Below, one piece after another: positions 38,002 to 45,884 of a DNA stretch of 64,000 nucleotides (positions are counted from its first letter, which is position 1; every line of letters starts with the position of its first letter). The position numbers and the translations under genes are program-made. Below the pieces are notes generated by a model. It saw only the letters and a list, made by a program, of their open reading frames with translations. It was not told the DNA's origin and made no database searches. The DNA is from Paenibacillus contaminans. Its GTDB lineage: Bacteria; Bacillota; Bacilli; Paenibacillales; NBRC-103111. The stretch is from the NCBI RefSeq assembly GCF_003285015.1, contig NZ_QMFB01000001.1, forward strand, positions 1-64,000, written 5' to 3'.

Positions 38002-39201
38002 TTGGCGTATAATGTAATCTCCTTATTTAGCGGAGCAATGGGTTTGGATTTAGGACTTGAAGCGGCCGGTCTAAAAATAAAAGTAGCACAGGACGTTGAT
38101 CCTGCTTGTTTTGAAACAGCAAAAGCAAACAAGAAGAATTTTATTTTGGGTGATATTAAGAAGTTAATTGAGGAAGATCCAGAGTGTAACTTTCTTTTAG
38201 AAAAAGCAAAATTAAAAAAGAAGGATGTTTTCGCAGTCGTTGGTGGACCACCGTGTCAAGCCTTCAGTACTGCCGGTAAGAGGGAATCCATTGATGACCC
38301 GCGTGGCAGTTTGTTTATGGAGTTTGCCCATGTTATTCGGACTATAAAACCTCGTTTCTTCGTAATGGAAAATGTGAAGGGATTAGTGTCCGTATCCATT
38401 AAGAAGCCTGAAAAAGGGAAGAACCCAAAAGACTATACTCCTGAAGAAATGCCCGGATCGGCATTCGCGATAATTAAAAAGACATTTGAAGACATAGGTT
38501 ATAAATTAGTTTTTGATGTACTGGATGCGGCTCATTTCGGTGTTCCACAGTTCAGGGAAAGACTTATCATTGTGGGTTCGCGGGACGGGGAAGATATCTT
38601 CCTTCCTTACCCAACCCATTTCCAAAAACACCAAGATCCAAAATACAGATGGCAAACACTAGGTGGAGCCATTAAAAAATTAGAAAATACTCCGGGTCTT
38701 TGCGGTTCTTTCTCTCCGGACAGGATCGAATTTTTAAAGCAAGTTCCAATGGGCGGTAATTGGAGAGACTTGCCAAAGGAACTCCAAAAGGCTGCAATGG
38801 GTGGAGCGTTCGAAAGTGGTGGAGGCAAGACAGGATTTTATAGAAGATTGGATTACAACCAACCTTCACCTACGCTGGTTACAAGTCCGGTTCAAAAAGC
38901 AACCCTTCTTTGCCATCCAACACAAGACAGACCTTTGAGTGTTCGTGAATATGCGCGGATACAACAGTTCCCGGACAAGTGGAAGATAGAAGGTGCGGTT
39001 GATGACCTGTACAGGCAAATCGGGAATGCAGTTCCGCTGGGCTTAGGAAAAGCAATTGGACAAGCATTAATAGCGGTAGCAAAGGAAGATGCACAAATTA
39101 AGACTAAACGGACACGCGGTACATCGGTGCATAAGGCAATGCAAGAAGTCGCCGCTACAGCCAAGGAAGTAGCCGTGACGAAGGAATTTATTGAAGTGTA
39201 A
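38002..39201 (+). CDS. DNA (cytosine-5) methyltransferase
   Basis: 399 residues from TTG 38002 after GGAGTG; GTG 37992 is an alternative. All C5 motifs are visible: I VISLFSGAMGLDLGLE, IV GGPPCQAFS with catalytic Cys, VI FVMENVKGL, VIII FRERLIIVG, IX/X SPTLVTSP ... LSVREYARIQQFPD and IGNAVPLGLG. The target-recognition region is residues ~215-300. It is paired with a TdeIII-like endonuclease gene 141 bases downstream, so the likely target is GGNCC. It protects phage and lysogen DNA. Confidence 0.93.
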   Translation: MAYNVISLFSGAMGLDLGLEAAGLKIKVAQDVDPACFETAKANKKNFILGDIKKLIEEDPECNFLLEKAKLKKKDVFAVVGGPPCQAFSTAGKRESIDDPRGSLFMEFAHVIRTIKPRFFVMENVKGLVSVSIKKPEKGKNPKDYTPEEMPGSAFAIIKKTFEDIGYKLVFDVLDAAHFGVPQFRERLIIVGSRDGEDIFLPYPTHFQKHQDPKYRWQTLGGAIKKLENTPGLCGSFSPDRIEFLKQVPMGGNWRDLPKELQKAAMGGAFESGGGKTGFYRRLDYNQPSPTLVTSPVQKATLLCHPTQDRPLSVREYARIQQFPDKWKIEGAVDDLYRQIGNAVPLGLGKAIGQALIAVAKEDAQIKTKRTRGTSVHKAMQEVAATAKEVAVTKEFIEV

Positions 39202-39206
39202 GTCGT

Positions 39207-39241
39207 GAAGATCCTACCTGTTTTGGGTAGGATCTTATTTT
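39207..39241 (+). terminator. Intrinsic terminator between methyltransferase and endonuclease
   Basis: AAGATCCTACC (39208-39218) pairs with GGTAGGATCTT (39226-39236), then ATTTTT. It makes the endonuclease depend on its own promoter. Confidence 0.92.
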
Positions 39242-39308
39242 TAGGACCTAATTTGTTATATGATTTCCAATTTAGGTCCTAGACAACGGATTCCATTTCG
39301 AATATACT
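39242..39308 (+). promoter_or_regulatory. Endonuclease promoter flanked by inverted GGNCC sites
   Basis: TAGGACCTAA (39242-39251) and TTAGGTCCTA (39272-39281) are exact reverse complements and each contains a GGNCC site. The second site (GGTCC 39275-39279) directly abuts a -35-like TAGACA (39280-39285), with a 17-bp spacer to TATACT (39303-39308). The arrangement suggests control by the methyltransferase or by methylation. Confidence 0.6.
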
Positions 39309-39342
39309 GGGTTCAGATGTTAATGACTGGAGGTCATAATAA

Positions 39343-40137
39343 ATGAACCAAGCAACGCGGCAACTAGTTAAAGATCACATTCAATTCGCAATGGAACGCA
39401 AGATCCGCAGCATGACGTTGGAAAACCCGTTCGATGAAGATGCAGTGCTACGGAACAACCCGTTTGGAGCCAGGATCGTCCCGAACGAGGTTTGGTTGGG
39501 CAGCAAATTCGAGCGTTCCTTCGTCACGACCTTAGGGCAGGGGATTTTCGAACAGTTAGGTAAGATAATTGCTGTCGGCAGCGGTGCTCATGCTGAAAAT
39601 CAGCATACAAGCGTGCTCACTCTTAACACGTTTCAGACGCAGACAATCGAACAAATGGTTGAGCGGCAAGGTGCAGTAAGAGCGGACTCCGTGCCTGACA
39701 TTCACCGCGAAATCAACCAACTGATGAGTTTGTCTATTGATTCAACGGTGAGAGTATCCGTCATCAGCGACCTGTATGTACGTCGCCCAGACGGGCATGA
39801 AGAGTTCTACAGTTTCAAGACGGTTAAGCCGAATAAAGATCAGTCGGCCATCGCAAAGAAGAGCCTGCTATACCTGAAGGTTGCGAACCCGGATTGCGAT
39901 GCGTACTTCGCACTTCCGCATAACCCGGCAGGGGAAGGCAATTCGTACAACACCCAATCGCACAAAATCCCGTATAAGTATTTCGACATGGACGATACCG
40001 ACTTCGTTCTCATTGGTTCCGACCTCTGGAATCGCATCGGTGAGGACAACAACACATTTGACGAACTTCTTGATATCTTCGAAGAAGTCGGTGAAGTGAC
40101 GCGGGCACGTATTCGTTCTGAATATTTCGGCTTATAA
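39343..40137 (+). CDS. TdeIII-like type II restriction endonuclease
   Basis: 264 residues from ATG 39343 after CTGGAGG. Strong resemblance to the TdeIII endonuclease family: SKFERSFVTTLGQGIFEQLG, then VISDLYVRRPDG, the nuclease core EEFYSFKTVKPNKDQSAIAK, then YFALPHNPAGEG and the ending DTDFVLIGSDLWNRIGEDNN. TdeIII is, from memory, a GGNCC enzyme; the adjacent C5 methyltransferase fits that. Base composition is visibly richer in GC than the rest of the prophage, suggesting separate acquisition. It would cut unmodified incoming DNA. Confidence 0.88.
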   Translation: MNQATRQLVKDHIQFAMERKIRSMTLENPFDEDAVLRNNPFGARIVPNEVWLGSKFERSFVTTLGQGIFEQLGKIIAVGSGAHAENQHTSVLTLNTFQTQTIEQMVERQGAVRADSVPDIHREINQLMSLSIDSTVRVSVISDLYVRRPDGHEEFYSFKTVKPNKDQSAIAKKSLLYLKVANPDCDAYFALPHNPAGEGNSYNTQSHKIPYKYFDMDDTDFVLIGSDLWNRIGEDNNTFDELLDIFEEVGEVTRARIRSEYFGL

Positions 40138-40142
40138 TAGAA

Positions 40143-40175
40143 GAAAGCGGGTGCTTATGCCCGCTTTTCTTTTTA
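40143..40175. terminator. Bidirectional terminator at the right phage end
   Basis: AAAGCGGG (40144-40151) pairs with CCCGCTTT (40160-40167), with T-rich sequence on the right. It ends the endonuclease transcript. In the circular phage it would also lie just past the integrase stop (40173-40175) reading leftward. Confidence 0.75.
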
Positions 40176-40245
40176 CCTTTTTAATGGAAGTATTAATTTT
40201 AAGGATATGAAGTCCGCTGTGTTGTCCATCAAATCAATTATCATA

Positions 40246-40310
40246 CCCGTTTGTCGTATATACATGTGTGAATTCGCAAGGGTTCATCGATGCGACAAGC
40301 ATGAAACGGG
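40246..40310. other. attR, right attachment junction
   Basis: Crossover CA at 40277-40278. The phage half (40246-40276: CCCGTTTGTCGTA ... TGTGTGAATTCG) mirrors the phage half at attL; the comM half is to the right. The two phage halves joined at TG give an attP inverted repeat with arms of 31 and 32 bases, identical at the outer CCCGTTT and GTCGTA blocks and matching at 13 of the 18 inner positions. Confidence 0.9.
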
Positions 40311-41358
40311 ACGGAAAGCCGTATACCGCACGCGCTCGCCCGATCGTGACATGCCGGTCCTCCAGGGGCTGCCTCAATACTTCGAGCACGGTGCGCGTAA
40401 ATTCGGGAAGCTCGTCGAGAAAAAGTACGCCGCAGTGGGCAAGGCTGGCTTCGCCGGGCTTCGGAATCGATCCTCCGCCGATCAAGCCGCCTGCGGAAAC
40501 CGTATGGTGAGGCGAGCGAAACGGCCGTTTCCGGATAAAGCTGCCGCGGTCGGAAAGCTTTCCGGCGACGCTGTATATTTTGGTCACCTCCAGCGCTTCG
40601 GTATCGCTCATATCCGGCATAATCGTCGGCAGGCGGCGCGCCAGCATCGTTTTGCCCGTACCCGGCGGTCCGATCATGATCATATTGTGCATGCCTGCAG
40701 CCGCTATCATCAAAGCGCGTTTGACGTGGAGCTGGCCGCTTACGTCGGCGTAATCGACCGCATTGTCTTCCTCAGCGGCATGGACGGTCCTATCTTCCGC
40801 ATGAATCGGCTTAACGACAGGCGTATCCCGGACGGTGCCGATCGTATCCGACTTCGGTTGCGCCTGCGCCAGGTCGCTGAGATGAGAGACGGCGATTACG
40901 GTTATGCCGTTAATCAGCTCGGCTTCTTTGACGTTCTCCGCTGCGACGATCACCTTCTCGAACCCTTTAAGCTTAGCTCCGTGAACCATCGACAAAATGC
41001 CCGGAACCGGCCGCAGCTTGCCTTCAAGCGAAAGCTCGCCGACCAGCAGCGTAAAGGGAGTCACAATGTCGGACAATTGACCGCTAGCGGCCAGTATGCC
41101 CGCTGCGATCGCCAGATCGAAAGACGCGCCTTCCTTCCTGACGTCTGCGGGCGCCAGATTGACGGTAACCCGGGCGAGCGGAAAGGTCAGCCCGCAATTT
41201 TTGATAGCGGCCCTGACACGCTCCATCGATTCCCGCACTGCGCTGTCCGGCAAGCCGACAATGGCGGTTTGAGGCAATCCGTTGCTAATATCCACCTCCA
41301 CCTCGATCATTTGCCCTTCGATACCGTGAATGCATGCGCTGTATACTTTGCCGAACAT
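40277..41358 (-). pseudogene. comM: comM 5' fragment, interrupted by the prophage
   Basis: N-terminal 360 codons of the YifB/ComM AAA+ ATPase: start [20 protein letters not shown], the ChlI-like domain, Walker [16 protein letters not shown] (about residue 215) and Walker [12 protein letters not shown], ending in [10 protein letters not shown] where the phage begins. In the lysogen the frame continues for 13 phage-coded residues to a stop at 40234. I prefer ATG 41358 over the upstream GTG 41370, which sits directly on the GGGGGG site. ComM in Haemophilus, Vibrio and Acinetobacter is a branch-migration helicase needed for efficient natural transformation. The truncated product lacks the sensor and C-terminal domains and is probably inactive. 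Confidence 0.95.
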
Positions 41359-41711
41359 AACAAAAAACACGCTCCCCCCATAATCGCAAGCCGATAAGTG
41401 AAAACGGCTTCCTCTAAACTGGAAAAAGGTGCTTCCTTATCTCCGAATCGCCGGTTCCGAAGCCAAAGTCGGGAAGACGGCAGGTTTCAAAATATAAGAC
41501 TTAATATGCTTCACATAACAAGTGCTTATATTTTAACGGTAAACGCGCGAGTTCAAGCTAATGCTTACGAAGTCGCTTTCTTCGAAAGCGTTTATCCTTA
41601 GTTTACCTATTCTTCATATATCGGCTGAATCCTCTTTGGTCAATAATAAACTGAGAAAAATTGTTTGATTCCGGAGCTCGCTGGAAATACTGGTAAGGAG
41701 GTGAGCATACG
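41359..41711. other. Intergenic region between comM and the zinc-ribbon gene
   Basis: About 350 bp between divergent genes. It holds the comM ribosome-binding site (GGGGGG on the minus strand near 41375), a small hairpin CGCTTTCTTCGAAAGCG at 41574-41590, and AGGAGGTG (41696-41703) before the next gene. No convincing promoter boxes or riboswitch motif recognised. Confidence 0.4.
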
Positions 41712-41981
41712 ATGACAACCATGAAAGAAGTTCCTTATTTTTGTCCAAACTGCCGCTCCAACCGGGTAAAATTCAGCGTCGTGACGACGTACTCGCAGCG
41801 TTTTATGAAAAATGCGGCTGACGGAACCATCACCGAATCGTTCGAAATGACCCAGGTTCCCGAGGAGGAACCGAATATTCAATGTATGGTTTGCCAATTT
41901 GTAGGCAATGAACTGAGATTCGTCAAACAAGCGGAGCGCGAGCCGCGGATTATGACGCCGACGACTCCTTCCTATACGTAA
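41712..41981 (+). CDS. Small zinc-ribbon protein, function unknown
   Basis: 89 residues from ATG 41712 after AAGGAGGTG. Two cysteine pairs (FCPNCRSN and IQCMVCQF) about 45 residues apart form a zinc ribbon. The middle is polar (TTYSQRFMKNAADGTITESF). Monocistronic between comM and sucC with its own terminator. I do not recognise a named family. Confidence 0.65.
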   Translation: MTTMKEVPYFCPNCRSNRVKFSVVTTYSQRFMKNAADGTITESFEMTQVPEEEPNIQCMVCQFVGNELRFVKQAEREPRIMTPTTPSYT

Positions 41982-42011
41982 GCGAACCGCTCACACCGAT
42001 GCAGCTTCAAG

Positions 42012-42048
42012 ACGGCGCATTTTCGAATTCGAAAGTGTGCCGTTTTTT
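42012..42048 (+). terminator. Intrinsic terminator
   Basis: ACGGCGCATTTTCG (42012-42025) pairs with CGAAAGTGTGCCGT (42030-42043) with few mismatches, then TTTTTT. Confidence 0.88.
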
Positions 42049-42196
42049 CAAATTCGCTTATCATTTTCGGCTGTTCGATAGTCTTGTAACGCTATCCTTG
42101 TAAACGAAGTAAAAAATATCGATAACTAACATTTTTTCAATATATATAAGTATATTTGACAATGGATTCGCTTTCATTTTCAAGTTGCAAATAACA

Positions 42197-42437
42197 TTGT
42201 GAAAAAAGATGAAAAGGTGTTACAATAGGTTAGGTTGCAGAGTGGTACTTGAAGACTTGCCTTTAGAAGAAGTTCTTCGGACCCCCGATGCCGTATCAAA
42301 CAACTCGCGCTCTCTTGGGTGTGGCGGGGTCGGTTTGAAGCGGACTTGAGGAGGTTCTTGGGCTTATTTTTTTGCGGGCTTTTGGTGCCGTCACCGTGTG
42401 TTAAAGACAAGCATGAAGCTGATGGGAGGAAGTAAAA
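42197..42437 (+). promoter_or_regulatory. sucCD promoter and long leader
   Basis: TTGTGA (42197-42202), 18 bp, TACAAT (42221-42226) is a plausible sigma-A promoter. The following ~210 bases to the sucC start contain a possible long-range stem (GGACCCCCG near 42279-42287 with CGGGGTC near 42325-42331) and a T-run at 42366-42372, then GGGAGGAAG before the start. No known riboswitch was recognised. The upstream stretch 42049-42196 is AT-rich without other features. Confidence 0.45.
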
Positions 42438-43598
42438 ATGAATATCCATGAGTATCAAGGGAAGGAAGTCCTGCGACAATATGGAGTTTCCGTTCCTCAA
42501 GGAAAAGTGGCTTTTACCGTTGAGGAAGCTGTAGAAGCGGCGAGATCGCTCGGAACGCAAGTGGCCGTAGTCAAGGCGCAAATCCACGCGGGCGGTCGCG
42601 GTAAGGCCGGCGGCGTGAAGGTTGCGAAAAACTTGGACGAGGTGCGCAGCTACGCCCAGGATATTTTGGGCAAGGTGCTCGTCACGCATCAAACGGGACC
42701 GGAAGGCAAACAAGTCAAGCGCCTGCTCATCGAACAAGGCGTCGATATAAAGAAAGAGTACTATATTGGTCTTGTCGTCGATCGCGGGACAGGCTGCGTC
42801 GTATTGATGGGCTCGGAAGAGGGCGGTACGGAAATCGAAGAGGTCGCCGCTCATTCGCCTGAGAAAATTTTCAAAGAAGTTATCGATCCGGCCATCGGCC
42901 TGCAAGGTTTCCAAGCGCGGAGACTCGCTTTCAACATCAACATCCCGAAAGAGCTTGTGGGCAAGGCGACGAAGTTCATGACGGCTCTGTATACGGCTTT
43001 CGTGGACAAGGATTGCTCGATCGCCGAGATCAATCCGCTCATCGTTACGGGAGACGGTAACATTATGGCGCTGGACGCCAAACTGAACTTCGACTCCAAC
43101 GCTTTGTTCCGTCATCCGGATATCGTCGCGCTGCGCGACCTGGAAGAAGAAGATACGAAGGAAATCGAAGCGTCCAAATACGACCTTAGCTACATCGCGC
43201 TCGACGGCAACATCGGCTGCATGGTTAACGGCGCGGGACTTGCGATGGCGACGATGGACATTATCAAGCATTACGGCGGCGAACCTGCGAACTTCCTTGA
43301 CGTAGGGGGCGGCGCGACGGAAGAGAAAGTTACCGAAGCGTTTAAAATCATTCTTTCCGACGAGAAAGTAAAAGGGATTTTCGTCAATATTTTCGGCGGC
43401 ATTATGCGCTGCGACGTCATTGCGAACGGGGTTGTCGGAGCGGCGAAGCAAGTAGGTCTGGATCGTCCGCTGGTCGTTCGCCTCGAAGGCACGAACGTCG
43501 ACATCGGCAAGAAAATTTTGAACGAATCCGGTCTTAACATCATTGCGGCCGACTCGATGGCGGACGGCGCGCAAAAAATCGTCGCACAAGTGAAATAA
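42438..43598 (+). CDS. sucC: Succinyl-CoA synthetase (ADP-forming) beta subunit
   Basis: 386 residues from ATG 42438 after GGGAGGAAG. Starts [20 protein letters not shown], with ATP-grasp elements ([40 protein letters not shown]) and the C-terminal ligase domain ([38 protein letters not shown]). Pairs with SucD to make succinate, ATP and CoA from succinyl-CoA in the TCA cycle. sucD follows after 37 bases with its own site. In Bacillus sucCD also precede dprA. Confidence 0.97.
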   Translation: MNIHEYQGKEVLRQYGVSVPQGKVAFTVEEAVEAARSLGTQVAVVKAQIHAGGRGKAGGVKVAKNLDEVRSYAQDILGKVLVTHQTGPEGKQVKRLLIEQGVDIKKEYYIGLVVDRGTGCVVLMGSEEGGTEIEEVAAHSPEKIFKEVIDPAIGLQGFQARRLAFNINIPKELVGKATKFMTALYTAFVDKDCSIAEINPLIVTGDGNIMALDAKLNFDSNALFRHPDIVALRDLEEEDTKEIEASKYDLSYIALDGNIGCMVNGAGLAMATMDIIKHYGGEPANFLDVGGGATEEKVTEAFKIILSDEKVKGIFVNIFGGIMRCDVIANGVVGAAKQVGLDRPLVVRLEGTNVDIGKKILNESGLNIIAADSMADGAQKIVAQVK

Positions 43599-43635
43599 GG
43601 CTTCCGCGCCCAAGAAGAAAAGGAGTGAATAAGCG

Positions 43636-44568
43636 ATGAGTATTTTGATCGATAAACATACAAAAGTCATTACGCAAGGGATCACCGGCGCAACCGGTTT
43701 GTTCCATACCAAAGGCGGACTTGAATATGGCACGCAAATGGTCGGCGGCGTAACGCCGGGCAAAGGCGGCACGGAAGTAAAAATCATGCTGGAAAACGAC
43801 AGCATCGTGAAGCTTCCTATCTTTAATACGGTTAAAGAAGCGAAGGATGCGACAGGCGCGACGGTTTCCGTCATTTACGTGCCGGCCGCTTTCGCAGCCG
43901 ATTCGATCATCGAAGCGGTAGAAGCGGATCTTGATCTTGTCATCTGTATTACGGAAGGCATTCCGGTACTCGATATGGTCAAAGTGAAGCGTTACATGGA
44001 AGGCAAGCGCACCCGCCTGATCGGACCGAACTGTCCGGGCGTCATTACGCCGGGCCAGATCAAAATCGGCATCATGCCGGGTTACATTCATGAGCCGGGC
44101 CATGTCGGCGTCGTTTCCCGCTCCGGAACATTGACGTATGAAGCGGTTCACCAGCTGTCTACCCGCGGCATCGGCCAATCGTCCGCAGTAGGTATCGGCG
44201 GCGACCCAGTGAAAGGCTCGGAATTTATCGACATTCTGAAGCTGTTCAACGAAGATCCGGATACGTACGCGGTGATCATGATCGGCGAAATCGGCGGAAC
44301 GGCCGAGGAAGAAGCGGCTGAATGGATCAAAGCGAACATGACGAAGCCGGTTGTCGGCTTTATCGGCGGCAAAACGGCGCCTCCGGGTAAGCGTATGGGC
44401 CATGCGGGCGCCATTATTTCCGGCGGCAAAGGCACGGCTACGGAAAAAATCGCGACAATGGAAGCTTGCGGCATCAAAGTTGCGGCCACGCCGTCCGAAA
44501 TGGGATCTACGCTCGTCAGCGTGCTTGAAGAAAAAGGTTTGCTTGACAAATGCATCACAAAGAAGTAA
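43636..44568 (+). CDS. sucD: Succinyl-CoA synthetase alpha subunit
   Basis: 310 residues from ATG 43636 after AAAAGGAGTG. CoA-binding Rossmann domain starts at [17 protein letters not shown]. The ligase domain contains [12 protein letters not shown] and the phosphohistidine loop [18 protein letters not shown]. Forms a heterodimer (or heterotetramer) with SucC. A terminator follows. Confidence 0.97.
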   Translation: MSILIDKHTKVITQGITGATGLFHTKGGLEYGTQMVGGVTPGKGGTEVKIMLENDSIVKLPIFNTVKEAKDATGATVSVIYVPAAFAADSIIEAVEADLDLVICITEGIPVLDMVKVKRYMEGKRTRLIGPNCPGVITPGQIKIGIMPGYIHEPGHVGVVSRSGTLTYEAVHQLSTRGIGQSSAVGIGGDPVKGSEFIDILKLFNEDPDTYAVIMIGEIGGTAEEEAAEWIKANMTKPVVGFIGGKTAPPGKRMGHAGAIISGGKGTATEKIATMEACGIKVAATPSEMGSTLVSVLEEKGLLDKCITKK

Positions 44569-44618
44569 TCTGACATTCGCAATCGTATAACCGAACATGT
44601 TATGCCGTGAAGGTAAGC

Positions 44619-44666
44619 AACCTTCCATTTCCCGTTTCAGTAACGGGAGGTGGGAGGTTTTTTTGT
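44619..44666 (+). terminator. Intrinsic terminator after sucD
   Basis: AACCTTCCA (44619-44627) pairs with TGGGAGGTT (44651-44659), inner CCCGTT (44631-44636) with AACGGG (44642-44647), then seven T. Confidence 0.92.
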
Positions 44667-44747
44667 TAGAAGGGAATGCGCTTTGAACGCATCTCGCCAA
44701 ATTGCGGGGAAGAGTTTTGCATTAGAAGAAAGGAGTGCTATATACTA

Positions 44748-45848
44748 ATGGATAAACGTTCATTATTGTTAGGGCTTCACGAGCTTCCCGGGATCGGGTG
44801 GAAGTCGATACTGCAGCTGCTTGAGTTGCTGGAGGAGCCGTCTCGTCTTCTCAATCGAGACGGCGCCGAGCTGGCCCGCTTCGGCATCGCCAAACAGCGT
44901 GCCGAGCAAATAACGGGCAAGCTTTCCGTTTCCTTCATCGAAGAGCGCATTGCGAAATACGAGAAGGCGGGCATTCGCTTCGTCACGATATTCGACCGCG
45001 AGTATCCCCAGTTGCTCCGCGAAACGGCTCAGCCGCCTTGGGTATTGTATGCGATAGGCAATCTTTCGCTGCTTGAGGCGGTTTCGGTTGCCGTAGTCGG
45101 AACGCGAACGCCGACCGTTTACGGCAAACGAGTTGCGGAAACGCTGTCGGAGGATTTGTCCGCGGCAGGGTTGTGCATCATCAGCGGGCTGGCGCGCGGG
45201 ATCGACAGCGCAGCCCATCGCGGCGCTATGAAGGCGGAAGGGAGCACGATCGCCGTACTGGGTTGCGGGATCGACGTGGTATATCCGCCGGAGAACGCGG
45301 GCCTTTACCGCGAAATCGCGGAGCGCGGGCTGATCGTCGCGGAGCAGCCGGCTGGCATGGCTGCAAAGCCGGGATTATTCCCGCTGCGCAACCGCATTAT
45401 TGCAGGCATCTCGAGAGGGACGCTGGTCGTCGAGGCGGCGGAGCGAAGCGGATCGCTTATAACTGCGGATCAAGCGCTCGAATGCTCGCGCGACGTATTC
45501 GCCGTCCCGGGGCCGATCACCTCCCCCAAAAGCATGGGCGCGCTGTCGTTGATCAAACAAGGAGCCAAAACCGTGACCGGCGCTTCGGATATTATTGAAG
45601 AGTATGGTCTATTACTAACTAAAGGGAAGAACATACCGGCAAGCCCGCCGCTGCTCGACAAACGCCTGTCGGCCTTGACGGAAGAAGAACGTCATGTTTA
45701 CGGGCTGCTCTCTCCGTCGCCGACCTCCTTTGATCATATATTGGAGCATACGCAAACAAATTTTGGACATTTGCATGCAATTCTGTTATCTTTACAAATG
45801 AGAAAAATGATCGAGCAGCTCCCCGGACCTGCTTATGTCATTACCTAA
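44748..45848 (+). CDS. dprA: DNA processing protein DprA
   Basis: 366 residues from ATG 44748 (MDKRSLLLGLHELPGIGWKS); the open frame begins at 44676 but that part lacks a site. N-terminal SAM-like helices, then the Rossmann fold with VAVVGTRTPTVYGKRVAE, ISGLARGIDSAAHRGAM, and FPLRNRIIAGISRGTLVVEA, and a C-terminal winged-helix DML1-like domain. Loads RecA on incoming single strands during transformation. It lies 3.4 kb from the interrupted comM, so two transformation genes flank the phage site. Confidence 0.95.
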   Translation: MDKRSLLLGLHELPGIGWKSILQLLELLEEPSRLLNRDGAELARFGIAKQRAEQITGKLSVSFIEERIAKYEKAGIRFVTIFDREYPQLLRETAQPPWVLYAIGNLSLLEAVSVAVVGTRTPTVYGKRVAETLSEDLSAAGLCIISGLARGIDSAAHRGAMKAEGSTIAVLGCGIDVVYPPENAGLYREIAERGLIVAEQPAGMAAKPGLFPLRNRIIAGISRGTLVVEAAERSGSLITADQALECSRDVFAVPGPITSPKSMGALSLIKQGAKTVTGASDIIEEYGLLLTKGKNIPASPPLLDKRLSALTEEERHVYGLLSPSPTSFDHILEHTQTNFGHLHAILLSLQMRKMIEQLPGPAYVIT

Positions 45849-45884
45849 TCGCAATTCTTATTTTTGAAGGGGGGAAGGCGCACG

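Larger units (their letters stand above)
2225..40278. mobile_element. Siphovirus-type prophage integrated in comM (38,052 bp)
   Basis: Boundaries follow from the split comM gene and a shared CA at 2225-2226 and 40277-40278. The element is AT-rich compared with both flanks. It holds a large serine integrase at its left end, leftward lysogeny-type genes, a rightward early/replication block, a complete head-tail-lysis block, and a restriction-modification pair at the right end. All expected late functions are present (terminase, portal, scaffold, capsid, tail chaperone frameshift, tape measure, holin, endolysin) and none looks broken. It therefore appears intact, although inducibility cannot be read from sequence. 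Confidence 0.96.

Noticed and set aside
2225..40278. Strong avoidance of GGNCC in the prophage
   Set aside because: I saw roughly twenty sites by eye, only moderately fewer than expected for this base composition. With the phage carrying its own methyltransferase, no claim is justified without an exact count.
40207..41397. Plus-strand 396-codon frame opposite comM
   Set aside because: Antisense shadow of the comM fragment with no recognisable domain.
42227..42437. Known riboswitch in the sucC leader
   Set aside because: I could not match it to any riboswitch core; only a possible long-range stem is visible.
42180..44700. Long minus-strand open frames (564 and 386 codons) across sucC and sucD
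   Set aside because: They are exact antisense to two well recognised genes. Long antisense frames are expected in this GC-rich codon pattern, and the proteins look like low-complexity Arg/Asp/Phe/His-rich shadow sequences.
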